Assembly (NCBI RefSeq): GCF_036785885.1
Contig: NC_092323.1
Location: 1,776,501 to 1,840,500, forward strand
DNA: 64,000 bases
Reading direction: 5' to 3'
DNA from: Coffea arabica
Taxonomy: Eukaryota; Streptophyta; Magnoliopsida; Gentianales; Rubiaceae
Part shown: positions 24,038 to 36,582 of the stretch, one piece after another
Numbering within the stretch: the stretch's first letter is position 1
How the letters are laid out: the number at the start of each line of letters is the position of its first letter
Position numbers and translations under genes: made by a program
The notes under the pieces: generated by a model
What the model was told of the DNA's origin: nothing
Seen by the model: the letters and a program-made list of their open reading frames with translations, nothing else
Database searches by the model: none

Positions 24038-25537
24038 GGGATAATTGCAGAAACCTCCCTGAGGTTTCTGACATTTGCACTGATCTCTCCTGTGATTTGA
24101 AAAATTACACTGACCTCCCCTGAGGTTACTAATCCTTTGCAAATTCAGTCCAAACGATTAAAATATTGTTTTAGGGAGTGAAATTAGAATTTTTTACCAA
24201 ATTTGTCCTTTGTACTACATGTCCAATAAATGACAAAATATTACAAATCAATTAACAATTAATAAATTTTAAGGAGTATAGTTTATAGGCAAATACGCAT
24301 TACCTATTTAAAGTACCGGCTCTTTATGGGTATTTTACTTTCAAACATTTAATTTAATACAAATATTTACGCTCAAATACATATTTGTATTTATTTTCAA
24401 ATATTTAATTTTTGTTATATACAAAAACTACCAATCTCCCTTCCGTAAAAATATTAATATAACACTTTTTTAATTTTAGTTACAAATATTTATGTATTTA
24501 ACATAAATTAAATGATTCAAAATAAAATACCCATAAAGAGCCAATACTTTACTCATGTAATGGATGAAAGCCATAAAGAATTAATACTTTATGGACCATT
24601 TTTTTTTTAAAAAAATATTTAATTTATATTAAATAAATAACCTACCGATTTCCTTTTTTGCAAGAATATTACTGTAACACTTTTTGAATTTTACTTACAA
24701 ACATTGATATATTTATCATAAATTAAATGTTTGAAAGTAAAATATCCGTAAAAAGTTGGTACTTTAAATGAGTAATGCGTGTTTGCCTATAAAGAGTCGG
24801 TAACTATTTAAAGTACCGGTTCTTTAAGGGTATTTTATTTTCAAACATTTAATTTAATACAAATATTTACGCTCAAATACAGATTTGTATTTACTTTCAA
24901 ATATTTAATTTTTGTTAAATATAAAACTTACCAATCTCTCTTCCGTAAAAATATTAATATAACACTTTTTCAATTTTAGTTACAAACATTTATGTATTTA
25001 ACATAAATTAAATGATTCATAATAAAATGCACATAAAGAGTGAATACTTTACTCGTGTAATGGATGAAAGTCATAAAAAATTAATACTTTATGAGACATT
25101 TATTTTTTAAAAAAAATATTTAATTTATATTAAACAAATAACCTATCGATTTTCTTTTTGGAAGAATATTACTATAACAATTTTTGAATTTTACTTACAA
25201 ATATTGATATATTTATCATAAATTAAATATTTGAAAGTAAAATACCCGTAAAGAGGCGGTACTTTAAACGAGTAATGCGTGTTTGCCCATAAATTATACT
25301 TCTTAAAGTTTATTAATTGTTAATTGATTTATAGTACTTTGTCATTCATTTGATATGTAGCACAAAGGGCAAATCTGGTATAAAATTCTAATTTTACTCC
25401 CTAAAATAATGTTTTAATCGTTTGAACTAAATTTGCAAAGGATTAGTAATCTCAGGGGAGGTCAGTGTAATTTTTTAAACCATAAGGGAGGTCAGTGCAA
25501 ATATTAAAAATCTCATGGGAGGTTTTGCAATTATCCC
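24038..25537. mobile_element. Foldback-like Mutator element, family GGGATAATT, copy 2
   Basis: Perfect 9-bp target duplication TAGTTATAA (24029..24037 and 25538..25546) directly abuts GGGATAATTGCA..TGCAATTATCCC. The inverted ends extend at least 250 bases on each side. The middle consists of two direct 500-bp units (about 24304..24803 and 24804..25303), and each unit is itself an inverted repeat built around CTATTTAAAGTACCGG. It has no coding capacity and would fold into long hairpins. Confidence 0.85.
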
Positions 25538-25546
25538 TAGTTATAA

Positions 25547-26497
25547 ATAAAGCATCTAAGGCTAACCATTTTCCAGTTGGCGTTCCTAAAAAACAAAAGC
25601 AAAAAGAAGGAATTGATCAATCTCTGTCAAAACACTAAAAAATAAATAAAAATTTGCACGCAATACCAACAAAATGATTACGTTGTTTATTAATTTTGAA
25701 CATTGCATCATGACTCTATGATGAGCGAACCAACCAGTATTCTTTTTCCTTTTCTTACAGAAGTAAGAAATTGTTTAATTAAATATAATCTCAAATTTAA
25801 GCTCAAAAGCGGCCACTTTTGAAGTAAATCTAGGGACTTAACTACCCAACTCTTAATCCCCCAAGAACCAACCAGTATTCATTTCCTAGTTTGTTCACGT
25901 TAGATCCAAACTCACCTTATTATATTTATTAGTAAAAACATGCCAATTAAAAACGATACGCCCACGTGCGCATGCAGACGCTAATTGTAAGGTGATTTTA
26001 TAAAATATACAAAAAAAAAAGGAAAGAAAAGAAAGGAGGTATAATTAAAGAAGAATTGTGAAGGGCGGCATCGATTCCTATGAATAAATAAAAATGGTAG
26101 GATGGGGATGAGGCACCCATACATACTCAAAAATTTTTTTTCTTCCCTTGCAATTTCCAACTTAAAATTTGTTCCAAATATCAATAATACCCCAGCTGTG
26201 TTTGTGGATCTGGAGCAAATTTTAATTTTAATTTTTTAAAAAACAACATGAATTTTATTCGTTTGTTTTTAACTTTTTGTCGCACTTAGCTAGTAGCGAG
26301 TCCCGACAATCCTTACGATTCATGAATTTTATTCGTTTTTAACTCTTAGTGCCAAAGTGGACAAATATAAAAACAATAGACTCGGAACCATTTGGGGGGG
26401 GGGGTAATAAGCTGCTGCGTGGCTTACTTACCGGTAGTTCTTTTTTGTTTTCACGCCCTCAATTCGGCTCGACGCGTTAGTTAATTTTAATTGCTAT
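25547..26497. other. Intergenic, nothing recognised
   Basis: AT-rich spacer; a G run of about 11 lies near 26394-26404. No gene or element ends seen. Confidence 0.5.
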
Positions 26498-26505
26498 CTC
26501 CACAG

Positions 26506-27413
26506 TAGAGGTGGCAAAATGGGCGGGATGGGCGGGATTTGCTTGGGTTTGAGATGGAACCGAGTCATATGGGTTTGGGCCCAACCTTACCCATATGTGT
26601 TTTGGGACTAACTTGGGCGGGATCATTTTGGGATGGGTTTAGATTGATCCCGCCCAATACCCAAATCCATTTTCTACATATTTTTTTTCCTTTAATTCAT
26701 TTTATATTTTTATATAATTTTAATATTTTTGATTTATTAAATTTCTTTTAGTTTTATTAAATAAACATGCAAGTGCTTTATACTCAAGATTCCCACCAAA
26801 AATTGGATTAACAAATAAAGGAAAAGATAGATATACAGCCATATTCCAACATATATCAAGATGGCCAAGATCCTTAGGATGTTGAATATTTATCCTTATC
26901 ATTGTCCAAGGATGACAGGTCTAAACTAACTGAAATGCTGGAAATTCTTGTGGATAATGACTAGGAAGACTACTAGATTATATTCGCTGGTATGACTATA
27001 AAAATTGTTAAAGATAATTTTTGAATCTAAGATTCCGTTTGGATTGACTTTTTTTTTTCAAAAAATAAGTTTTTCAAATACAATGTTACATTAATATACA
27101 ATAACTCAAGAAACATCCCATCCATATTAATATTTCAAATATTTCAAAAAAATTTTATAGTAAAAATTTTTCATATACACTGCTACAATAAAATATTTCA
27201 AAAACACCTACCAAAAACAGCTAATCCAAACGGAGCCCTTGCCATTTGAGCCCAATGGGTACCCAAGTATTTCCCATCATTTCCCATTCATTAATGGGTA
27301 TAGTTGGGATGTGTCCCAACTTAAACCCAATACCAAATTATAATACCCATCCCGCCCAAAGTTCCTTTGGGCATGGGTAGCCCATTGGGACTTGGGACAA
27401 ATTGCCAGCTCTA
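26506..27413. mobile_element. hAT-superfamily non-autonomous element
   Basis: Ends TAGAGGTGGCAAA and, inverted, TAGAGCTGGCAAT, flanked by the perfect 8-bp duplication CTCCACAG (26498..26505 and 27414..27421). Subterminal GGGCGGGAT / TGGGTACCC repeats resemble the GGGTC repeats of the hAT element at 14290. It is 908 bp with no transposase, and contains a nested MITE at 27031..27238. Confidence 0.88.
27031..27238. mobile_element. MITE with GTTTGGATT ends, nested in the hAT element
   Basis: Inverted ends TCCGTTTGGATTGACT and CTCCGTTTGGATTAGCT. One of about six related copies in the window. Confidence 0.7.
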
Positions 27414-27421
27414 CTCCACAG

Positions 27422-29855
27422 CTACCATCTGAGCTATTTCCAAAACGTATTGCTACTTTCTCTTTTTTTTTCTCTATTTAGAATTAAAGCAGTACTGTTA
27501 GTTGCAATATGCTTCTAATAATACGATAGGGAATACTTATTGGAAATTCAATTTTACTTTTGAGAAGTGCCTTAGACTTTTAGAGATTTGCTTCAATTCA
27601 TTTATATTTCTATTATTTCAGCACGCACACACTTTAATTGATCACCGATCATTATTGCATTTTGACACTTACCTAATTTATTATTTCAGTACACACTTTA
27701 ATTATTTTTTCTTTCCCCTAGTGAGAGCAATGCTTTTCCCACAATCACAAATTAGCCTTGACTTATTTTACTTATGAGTCGGTAATTGCCTCCATTGTTT
27801 TCCTCTTGGAGGCCAGTACTGTAGTCAAAATTTCCAACAATAAAAGAACTGAAATTGATTGACAAAGGGCCAGCAGGCCATATTCAATTTTGAGGTGACG
27901 CGAGAGAAAAGACAATAAATGAGTGGGAAAATTAATAATCCATTATATTTTTAATTTATAACAAAAAAAAGACAATAAATGAGCAGTGTTAAACATCGAC
28001 AAAAAGTATAGATAGAATATGATACGATTTGATAGATGATACATGAGCAAATTTGCAATTTAAAATTTAAATTCGGATGAATTGTCATCTTTTCAATAGT
28101 GATGATGTATACATTATCAGTGTAAAAAAATTAATCCAATCAATCATTTGTTTATGATCAAATACTTTTTTTGATCCCTTATGATCATATACTTAAGTAG
28201 GAGTCAATATGAAACCGGCCAAGAGGGGCCCAACTATAAATAACAGCTATAAATAATTATGGGCTGACTCTCAGACGTTATTCCGTTTCGGAAAAAAATG
28301 ACTCTCAGACGTTATTGATTCGGACCGTTCACCAACGAAAGCACAGGCTTAAAATGTAGAGTTTGAAGAATATCACATGATGATCTAGACTTGGGTAGAT
28401 AGGTTTTCAGAGATTTAATAGCTCAAATTGAATCACATCACTTGATAAAAATGATGTGACTTGATTTGAGTCAATTTTTAAAAATCGAATCTACTTAAGT
28501 GTGAGTCTCGCATAACTCTAACACAATGAATGAATGTGAGAGATTTACGTGAACACTGAAAGCGTTTACTGTTTAGTACATATTTGTACAAGCAATTTTT
28601 TGTATACATTATAGGATGTTCAATACGTGTCACACTGTTTAGAAACGGGTTTTAACAAGTAAACCTCTCTCAAATAAAAGGGTTAGGACTAGCATGCGCA
28701 AGAAAGAAAGGAAAAGGAGTTTAGGCCGAAACATAACCAAAAAGAAAGAAAGAAAGAAAGAAAGAAAGAGAAAAGGGGAACAAAGCATTACGTGGTCGGA
28801 AGCATCCGGAAGACCATTCTTAAAATAATGCTGTACTGCAAAAGGCCGGTGTGGATTCTGGATTGTGCTAAGGTGAAGTGATTGATTTATCTGTGATTGA
28901 GACGACAGTCTATTTGCTTTCCTGAGATTTTTTCCTGCGAGAATTGCACACATGGCCTGTTGGCCATCGTACGATTTATACTGCCACCATTTACAGAAAG
29001 GCAACTCAGTCTGCTTCAAGAAAGCGCACAGTACTATATAGCCAACCACGCCAGGAATATCGCTTAAGGGGTGTCACCTCACCAAATAATTACTATAACA
29101 CCATGGTACGATGTATATGAGATAAGAAAATGTTTGAAAATATAAAAAAGTGAATTAAAAAATATATATTTTTTTTAAATTTTAGTCAAAAGTATTAAAA
29201 ACCTGAGTATTAACAGCAACAAAAGCAATAATAATAATAACAACAATATTAAATCCTTTACACATCGGCTAACGCAACTCCTTGAAGCAGATTTTCAAGA
29301 ATCATATAATTTGGAGAGGACAATTTTGAAATGCCACGCTTTTAATTGTTGAGCAAAATAACTAGAGAGAAAATGAAAACCTGTGGAGAAAGAAGAAAGA
29401 AACCAACGCATGAAACTTGTACACAATCCCTTTACTCCTGCAGCTGCCCAAGCGAAGAGTCTGCTGCGCATGCCTAGTCAGTCCTAGTTACCCAGCCAGC
29501 CTTCCCCCCGGCTGTCGCGCATGAGAAATCGGGACTCCAAAGAACTACTAGTATTTAAATTCAGTAAAAGTGATCATCCAACACGTGGAACCATTGCAGA
29601 ACCCGACCGCTAGACACATAGTGGTATATTTTCTCTTGTACCGCTATTAGGAGGAGGGAATTTAGGGGAGTTGAGGAATCAACTCGTACTCGTACAGCTG
29701 GATGTAAGTAACATGATCGATGATATCTTCGTAGAACTTCTGCGAGGTTATGGGTTAAGACGTCGGAAAAAGTCTATGCTGACTACCTCCACTACCATCT
29801 TTGTCTGCCATCCTCATCCATCCATCTACAGTCCATGTTTCGATTTGGGTTTACT
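27422..29855. other. Intergenic, nothing conserved recognised
   Basis: AT-rich spacer. A minus-strand open stretch at 28639..29049 lacks family resemblance and includes a translated GAAA microsatellite. No element boundaries were resolved. Confidence 0.5.
28741..28770. repeat. (GAAA)n microsatellite
   Basis: About seven AAAG units in a row. Confidence 0.9.
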
Positions 29856-29870
29856 GAACATGCTGGATTG

Positions 29871-30063
29871 GCCCAGTCTGGGTTCGGTCCGGTGGTTGTA
29901 GCCCAGTTGGGTGAGAGCCACCAACCAAGGATCGAATCCCAGTCGTTACCATTGATCGATGATGTCGGGCAGCCTCTCGCGGTCACGCAGTGGGATTAGT
30001 TGGGGCGTACGGTAACCAGTCCTCGGCCCCAGATACCCACTGTGATGAAAAAAAAAAAAAAAA
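29871..30063 (+). mobile_element. tRNA-derived SINE
   Basis: Bounded by a perfect 15-bp target duplication GAACATGCTGGATTG (29856..29870 and 30064..30078). It contains an A-box-like GTAGCCCAGTTGG near 29897, a B-box-like GGATCGAATCCC near 29931, and ends in an A tail of about 17. This is the textbook product of LINE-primed retroposition. The perfect duplication suggests a fairly young insertion. Confidence 0.9.
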
Positions 30064-30078
30064 GAACATGCTGGATTG

Positions 30079-32373
30079 ACTTTGGGTTCTCAATCTATGG
30101 CGGCCGGTCGATCGAGATTTCAATCAATCAAGACTGAAAGTTGTTCTGGGATTGGTTTGTTCGTCTTGGGCGTGTCCTCTGTCTTTCTAATTTACCAGTA
30201 ATATAAAAATTTGGGAATCCAGGCAGAATTAAATTAAATGCAGCCCCCAAAAACATAAAACGAAAAAAAAAGGAGCTGTCTTCAACCAGCTCCATCATGC
30301 AATAATTAAGCACAAAGGAAAATGTCTACTACTTCTTGGCACAGGCCCGCCCGCGGGTGACAAATTTGTTGGTATCTTTTGTAAGTTTCCCTCTGCGGGT
30401 ACGACTGAAATCTTGCAGGGTCTGATCGAGTAAAATTCCCCCAAGCTAGTTTAAAAAAAAAAAAAGAAACACTCGCTAGCAGGTAAAGTGAGGTCAACTC
30501 GAAAACATAAGACCGCATAGACTTTTGAACAATGATAGGATTAACGTTTTATATCGGACATGAATTGTACACCGCGATGGACGCTTAGCTGCCACAAAAG
30601 ACCATGCTCAATTTTGAAATTGGATGCACTGCTGCATCATCGGACTCCAGACTTCGTAAGAGCATAAATGAAGTCTAGTTAAAAAGCAAGAACCAGCGGA
30701 CCCTTCTGTTGTTGAACGCGAGGCTAACCATTTATGGGAGTTTGATCAACAGAACGCGGGGAGATATTGCGTGCATCTGCCTGGTACTTGCAGCAGAACT
30801 CTGGGAACAAGCTGCCTGCTGTGCAAGGTTTAGTTGAGGTTGAGATTATGGATAAATACGACCAGGAGCTCCAAATTGCGCACGTGCATATAGTATAGGG
30901 AGGAGCCCGTGAAACAGGAATATTTATATATATATAGTGCTCATTAATTACACGTCACGAGCATGGTAAACTGGATACTTCTTGCGATGCGTCTCATTCA
31001 TCTAGGGATCTTAACATATATCAACTTTCAGTGCTAATGTTTCCTTTCTCGAGTAGCAAACGAAGCAGTCTGTCCCCGTTTGGATTGATATTTTTAGAAA
31101 TTTTTGTAAAAAATTATATTGTAACGATTTAATGTATATAAAGTAGAAAGATCATTTCAAAATGTGTTTACCAACAACGTAAATTTTTTCTTCACAAAAA
31201 ATCACAATACAAACAAAGTTAATTCTTGATCCTGTACTAATTACAAGGAAGACGAAGACTTTTAGTTTAAGAGGAGCTTTAATCCACGATGGGCTATGAA
31301 TCAAAACAAGTTCAAGGGTAGAATACTCCACCTAAATGTCAATCAATACAAGGCTGAAAAAACTTTCGGTACAATGCCTAAATGTCAATACAAGCTAAAT
31401 TTAAAGGGTTCCACGGTATTCGTCCGTTTCTGCCAACGGAAAAGCCTTGAATCAAGTCCATAACGTTCAGATGGATGATCATTCTCCTTCATCCAAACAT
31501 TTAATTAATCTAGAACAAGTAGTGCCTTTAAACATGCACTAAGCCCCATAAGTTTCCAACTAGAAAGTCTATCAAAGAATTGTCCATTATGAAGGCCGGG
31601 CCAGGCCTTTGATCTTGGTCACAGAATCTACTAACTACAGTTTAACTGATAGATTACAATTTAGAGTATCGTTAGTGTGCAAACTCCGGATACGCACAAA
31701 TTTTACCACAATAAACAAACAATAAGCTACTAATCATCCAGCATCGAAGAAAAAGACTATTTGATTGCAGAATATAGAAGAACAAAATAGGAAGAGGGCA
31801 ACTATTTACACAGGAAGAGGGTAAATATGGCTATTTAATTCTGTTTTAGCAGTATAGCAGTAGTGGAGCACTCAACGGAGATCTAAGGAGAACAAAATGC
31901 ATACAACAATCTTTTCCTAACCACACAAGACCACTAATTAGCCGCCAAAGTTTTTCCAACCTGCACATCCCAGACCACAAGCAGCTATACAACAGTCCTC
32001 ACTACTGATAACAACATCATCTAAAAGCTCTACAGATTTATACAGAAAAAAAATTCTTAAAAGAAAAGTAAATGATCTCAAGCACCTGTATCACGAGACT
32101 TGGGTGAAGCTGCGGGAGGAAGAAGACTGGGGAACTAAATGCACTCCCACCTATGCTATTAGCCACATCTGCGTTCATATTCTTGCAGGGTAATACGATA
32201 CAGAAACAGCTCTTTATACATATACATATTTTTAAAAGAAGAAGAAGAAGTAAAAAAAGACGACCTCTAGCTTCACAAAAAAGATCAGCATTTTCTTTCC
32301 CTTTAATTTGGAGGGGCCTCCCATTTATGTTCTTTTTTACATTAGGATAGTTTACTCTGCAGAAATCTATCTA
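30079..32373. other. Intergenic and likely 3' UTR of the TCP gene
   Basis: No conserved coding sequence. The 3' UTR of the minus-strand TCP gene should occupy part of the right end. A MITE lies at 31074..31222. Several short frames include homopolymer runs and are not supported. Confidence 0.5.
31074..31222. mobile_element. MITE with GTTTGGATT-type ends
   Basis: Left end CCCCGTTTGGATTGAT; right end, inverted, AACTTTGTTTGTATTGTGAT. Diverged copy of the family. Confidence 0.55.
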
Positions 32374-33423
32374 CTACTGTCCTGAACCTTGAGAATTATC
32401 GTTGGGAGATGGTTGCTGTTGCTGTTGGTCTTGGTGCTGTTGTTGTTGCTGGTGCGCTCGAGCCTGCCCCATATGCTGATAAATCTGGCTCAAGGTTTGA
32501 GGGTTCAAAACCCCAACATGACCATCTTGTGATAGCCCCAGCTCCAATCCAGGAAGCTGCTGCTGCTGGTCAGTAGCAGCCCCCAGGATGGAGGTGAAAC
32601 TCATAGGACCCATGTTGTTAGTTGCAGCTGGCAAGTCAAAACCAGGAAACCCAAGCTTGTGTAGGTAATTTGAACATTCAGTGCCCAAACTGGTGGCTGC
32701 TGGAGCAGGGGAGGATGATGACTGGAACCCGAAACCACTGACAGCTCCAGAAGCAGAAGTAGGGGGCCATATCCCTGCAGTTGTAGTGGGCATTCCCATA
32801 TGGGGGGCTCGTAACAAACTCCCACCGACCATTGGCCAATTGGTCCTACTAGCACTGGTGCTACCCGCTCCTTGACCTGACCCGGCAATATCCATGTGTG
32901 GGGGGTGGTGTGCACCCAATTCAGCACTGATCTTTGGAGGATGCAGCCCAGCTGACATGGAAACAGAGCCCCCTGCTCCAGCGGCCGCAGCGGCTAGAGC
33001 GGAGGCCGGTATGGTCCCCGTCCCCGTGGCGGCTATAATGGATGGTTCAGCCTGCTGTAACAGCCATTGGATTGTTTCTCCATCGGATTTGTGACCCAAT
33101 TCTCTGGTGAGCTGGAAAATTCTGGCGGCGCATAAGGCTGGCATCCTTATCCTCCTCCCTCTGCCTTCCACTTTGGTGTGTCTGTCTTTGTTGGAGCTTC
33201 TTTTTGGGGCCAACTGGTGTGGCTTCTTAGCACTAGTAGTAGTATTTTCTTGCTTGTCTGCAATACAAATCCGGAAGTCTTTGATCTCAGCAGGAGGAGG
33301 AGTAGGGCTGTTGTTATGATTAGTTTCACTCATGATGCTGCTGTTGTTGTGGTTTGCGTTCAAGAAGCTTGGCAGTCCCACCGCATCTTGCGGCGGCTGC
33401 GGCTTTGAACCCTTGGGATCCAT
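32374..33423 (-). CDS. TCP20: Class I TCP transcription factor, TCP20-like
   Basis: Nuclear DNA-binding factor of the PCF class, known to bind GCCCR elements in promoters of cell-cycle and ribosomal protein genes. Single exon, 349 aa, ATG at 33423 giving [11 protein letters not shown] like the MDPKN start of Arabidopsis TCP20. The non-canonical basic helix-loop-helix TCP domain spans about residues 73-135 ([20 protein letters not shown], then [20 protein letters not shown] and [20 protein letters not shown]). Cys98 in PALCAAR is the conserved class I cysteine linked to redox control. The upstream EIKDF block (46-50) and the downstream [17 protein letters not shown] block plus the terminal DNSQGSGQ are TCP20 signatures. 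The C-terminus is Gln/His-rich (about 324-341). The gene is complete; regulation cannot be read from the sequence. Confidence 0.96.
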   Translation of the reverse strand: MDPKGSKPQPPQDAVGLPSFLNANHNNSSIMSETNHNNSPTPPPAEIKDFRICIADKQENTTTSAKKPHQLAPKRSSNKDRHTKVEGRGRRIRMPALCAARIFQLTRELGHKSDGETIQWLLQQAEPSIIAATGTGTIPASALAAAAAGAGGSVSMSAGLHPPKISAELGAHHPPHMDIAGSGQGAGSTSASRTNWPMVGGSLLRAPHMGMPTTTAGIWPPTSASGAVSGFGFQSSSSPAPAATSLGTECSNYLHKLGFPGFDLPAATNNMGPMSFTSILGAATDQQQQLPGLELGLSQDGHVGVLNPQTLSQIYQHMGQARAHQQQQQHQDQQQQQPSPNDNSQGSGQ

Positions 33424-34408
33424 GAAAGAGGGTTGTCCGACTCCAATTTACTTCTACTATACGGAGTACTAATTAATTCCTAATCACCAACTAGTAAACA
33501 AGTAATTTTCTTATTTATTACCAAAAAAAAACAAAAAAGAAAAGTTACTTAATAGTTAATACAACCAACTGGTATTTACTAGCATTATCTATTACGAGCA
33601 CTGGTAATATTTTATACTACTACTTTTAATAAATAAATAAAACATTTTGGGTAATGGAGGGGAGGTGTTCAAACGCGGCAATTGGCAAAGCAATGTGAAA
33701 GAACAAAAGAGGAGGTGACTAAATGTTGGAGATCACAAAGTTGCCGGTACTCTTAGACCTTTGGTGCAATCGTGCAGCCTAATTGATGTGTGAGTTTTTT
33801 TTTTTTGGTCTTTCACTCCGTACACCACTAATTGGGTTTAATTAACAAACATCAATATTCCCACTTAGCCAGTAAAGTGGGAAAGGGGAAAAAAAACACA
33901 CAATACTCCGACCCGACACCACAATGGAAGCCGCTTCCCCGTCTTAAATAACTTACTCTTGGGAGCAAACGGGTCTAGTTCAATTGAGTACCTCGTAAGC
34001 AAGCTCGATTAATATTCCAGCATGAAAATGTGTTGATCGAGTTTGAACAATTCAAGCTGTTTGATAGGTGTGAACTTGAGCCTACTATGTGAAATTCGAA
34101 AGTTTGTCAAATTTAACTAATCTCAATCGAGTTTCACACACACACACATATATATTTAATTTTTTATTTATTAATTTAAAATATATATTATTTCCTTTGT
34201 TTAAAATTATATAAAATATAAATTTATATTTTTAAACTCGATTTGGCTTGATTAAACTCGAAATAAATTCGATTGGATTTGATGGGTACAAACTCGATGA
34301 GTTTGAACTCAAGTTCGAATCCAATTTTCTTAATTTTGATTCGATTCGATTATACCCCTAGTTCGAATTCGACTTAATTCGATTGCATTTCTGCTTAATG
34401 CTATTAAC
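33424..34408. other. TCP upstream region, then an AT-rich transposon-like arm
   Basis: The first ~500 bases should be the TCP promoter and leader. From about 33965 the sequence carries repeated AACTCGA/TTCGATT motifs typical of a diverged plant element, with an AC/AT microsatellite near 34136-34155. Confidence 0.5.
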
Positions 34409-34410
34409 TA

Positions 34411-34750
34411 CTCCCTTCCTTTTTTTATAACTGACGTTTAAGAAATTGGCTCTAGTGTACTTTTATCTGTCGTTTTATTATCCCCATACAGTATTAATTA
34501 TTTTTTCACAATTTTACCCTTTTATCTCTCTTTTCCAATACAGGTTCTTAATTACTACTCCTAGTAATTATTACATTGCTTTTGGCCTAGTAAAACAGCA
34601 CCATTTAATACTCTAGTGAGAGAAAACATGGGTGAATTGGACAATTAATGAGGATACAAAAAGAAAGTAGTTTACAGATTTAAGCAATGAAAAACTTTTC
34701 TTAATTGGTGTGTAAAATTTTAAACGTCAGTTATAAAAAAAGGGAGAGAG
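34411..34750. mobile_element. Stowaway-like (Tc1/mariner) MITE
   Basis: Inverted ends of about 30 bases, CTCCCTTCCTTTTTTTATAA.. and CTCTCTCCCTTTTTTTATAA.., both running into CTGACGTTTA, flanked by TA dinucleotides (34409..34410 and 34751..34752). It is 340 bp and non-coding. It lies between two diverged direct copies of a 90-base block (about 34313-34405 and 34774-34862). Confidence 0.8.
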
Positions 34751-34752
34751 TA

Positions 34753-36435
34753 TTAAGTTAATTCTTTGTTGAGTTCGAATCCAAATTTTTTAACTCCATT
34801 CGATTAAATCTTAGTTTGAACTCGGCTTAACTTGATTGCATCTCCACTTACTGCTACTAAGTACCAAGGTACGGCTTTATTACTATGGTAAAGTAGGCTT
34901 GGTTTACGGGCCCACCGTATTTTGGCCATTTAATGTTGCTAAGTGCTATTTGTGTCTGCTGTTACCTTTGCCCGGCAAACTGCAAATCCCGTCTTCTATA
35001 GACGAGTTGTACTTCGGGTTCGGGGTCTTGGGCAACGATGGACCCCCAAAGCTTTCCAAAAATTGCATATGGAGTATTAGTTTTAAGGATTAATTACAAA
35101 AACCTTCCTTGAAGTTTATCATAATATCACATGACACTCTTAAAGTTTCAGAAATCTCACGTAATTCCTCAGGAATGATAACTTGTGTAAGCTTGTCCCC
35201 TTATGTGTAAAAGTAATATTAAGACAATGCATTGAATAAGAGAGATTACATTATTATCTTTCTACTTTTATCTTTGTGCAATTTGATTTATGTAATTTGA
35301 ACTATGACAAAAGACAAATAAGGTGAAATATTAAACTTGAAACATAAGAATATGTAAGTGCAATAAGTAATAAATTTAGCTGTTTCGTAAATAGATAATA
35401 CTGTTATGTGCAAGGGTAACTTCTAAACCTATTTCAATATTATAAAAAGGCAAAAGTTTCAAGAGATTGGTCACAATAAGGAGCAAATTAAGAGCAAAGA
35501 TTTTGTAGAAAAGGAACACAAAAATTTTGCCACGAAGAGGGAAATTAGAATGAAAATTTTAGAAGATTAGTCGTAGCAAAAACGAACATTAAAACTAAAG
35601 ATTTTTGAAACAAACACAAAGAAAAATATTTTAGACAGTGTTCTTGTTATTTGTTTATATATATGTTTTTTTTTAATCTTTTCGCAACCTTTTGCTACTT
35701 AAAAATGTAGGAAAACATTGGGAATAATTTCTTCTGACCTTCCTTAACTCATTTTTTTGAATCAATAGTTGGTCACTAAGAGAATTTTAAAAATATACTT
35801 GGGTGTAAGTCAATAAATCAAATCCCTTCACATACATTCTAATATTCAAATTTTCCCGAAAAATGTTTCATCAGCGGGTGCGTAGGAATCCGTCTAAATC
35901 AGTGACGATTCAACGAATTTTCTTTAATCTCTTTAGGTCCCTCATCTCTCTATTGTAGAATAAGAATAATTGTAGTATAAAATTTATCGCGTCGAAAAAA
36001 AAAAAAATCACTTTTCTGAACTTTTTTCAAAAAAAGATGAAAAGAGACAACAGTAGAAACGTGCAAACGGCTGATTGAAATTTCTCCTACCACACAACAC
36101 AGATGCTCTATTTCCAGTGGGAAGGTGGGGGGCAACCCGCGACCAAACCTCCTTTTGCTGTTTTCTTTTACGCATAAGCATTAAAGATCAAGTGATGACA
36201 CCTGGTTTCATTCTGCTTATCCGCTCTGTATGACGAAATTGGTTTTACTAAATCCAGTACAATCCACTGAATAGCGCACTAAAATCCAATACAATCCGCT
36301 GAACTACAATCCACTGAATAGCGCACATGGCAAATCCCTGGATTACCGGTAAAGCCAAAGACAATAATAATATGTCATATTCTTACCAAGAAAGAAAGAA
36401 AGGAAGGAAGAAAATAATAAAATGTCATATACTTA
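34753..36435. other. Intergenic, diverged repeats only
   Basis: Begins with the second copy of the TTCGAATCC block. A stretch from about 35087 resembles one end of the GGGATAATT Mutator family (AATTACAAAAACCTTCC..) without a matching partner, so probably a decayed copy. No gene recognised. Confidence 0.45.
36241..36329. repeat. Short tandem repeat around ACAATCCACTGAATAGCGCA
   Basis: Near-identical units around ACAATCC(A/G)CTGAA recur three times, two of them followed by TAGCGCAC. Confidence 0.8.
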
Positions 36436-36582
36436 GGCTTTGTTTGGATTGCGGTTTTTCGTCGGAAAATTACGTCGTTTTCCGTGATCACATTTCTCTA
36501 TTACCTTTTTCTCTCACATACATCAAATCGCTACAGTATTTTTTCTATAAAAAATCATAGAAAATGCAATCCAAACACAACC
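36436..36582. mobile_element. Tourist-like MITE with GTTTGGATT ends, TTA target duplication
   Basis: Ends GGCTTTGTTTGGATTGC and, inverted, GGTTGTGTTTGGATTGC with TTA on both sides (36433..36435 and 36583..36585). This is the best-preserved copy and suggests PIF/Harbinger affiliation for the family. Confidence 0.8.

Noticed and set aside
28639-29049. 136-codon minus-strand open stretch
   Set aside because: No family resemblance, and its C-terminal half is a translated GAAA microsatellite.
33965-34862. Complete hAT-like element around the Stowaway MITE
   Set aside because: TTCGATT/AACTCGA motifs suggest one, but neither end nor a target duplication could be fixed.
35087-35730. Third GGGATAATT-family Mutator element
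   Set aside because: One end-like stretch is visible but no inverted partner or 9-bp duplication, so no element was called.
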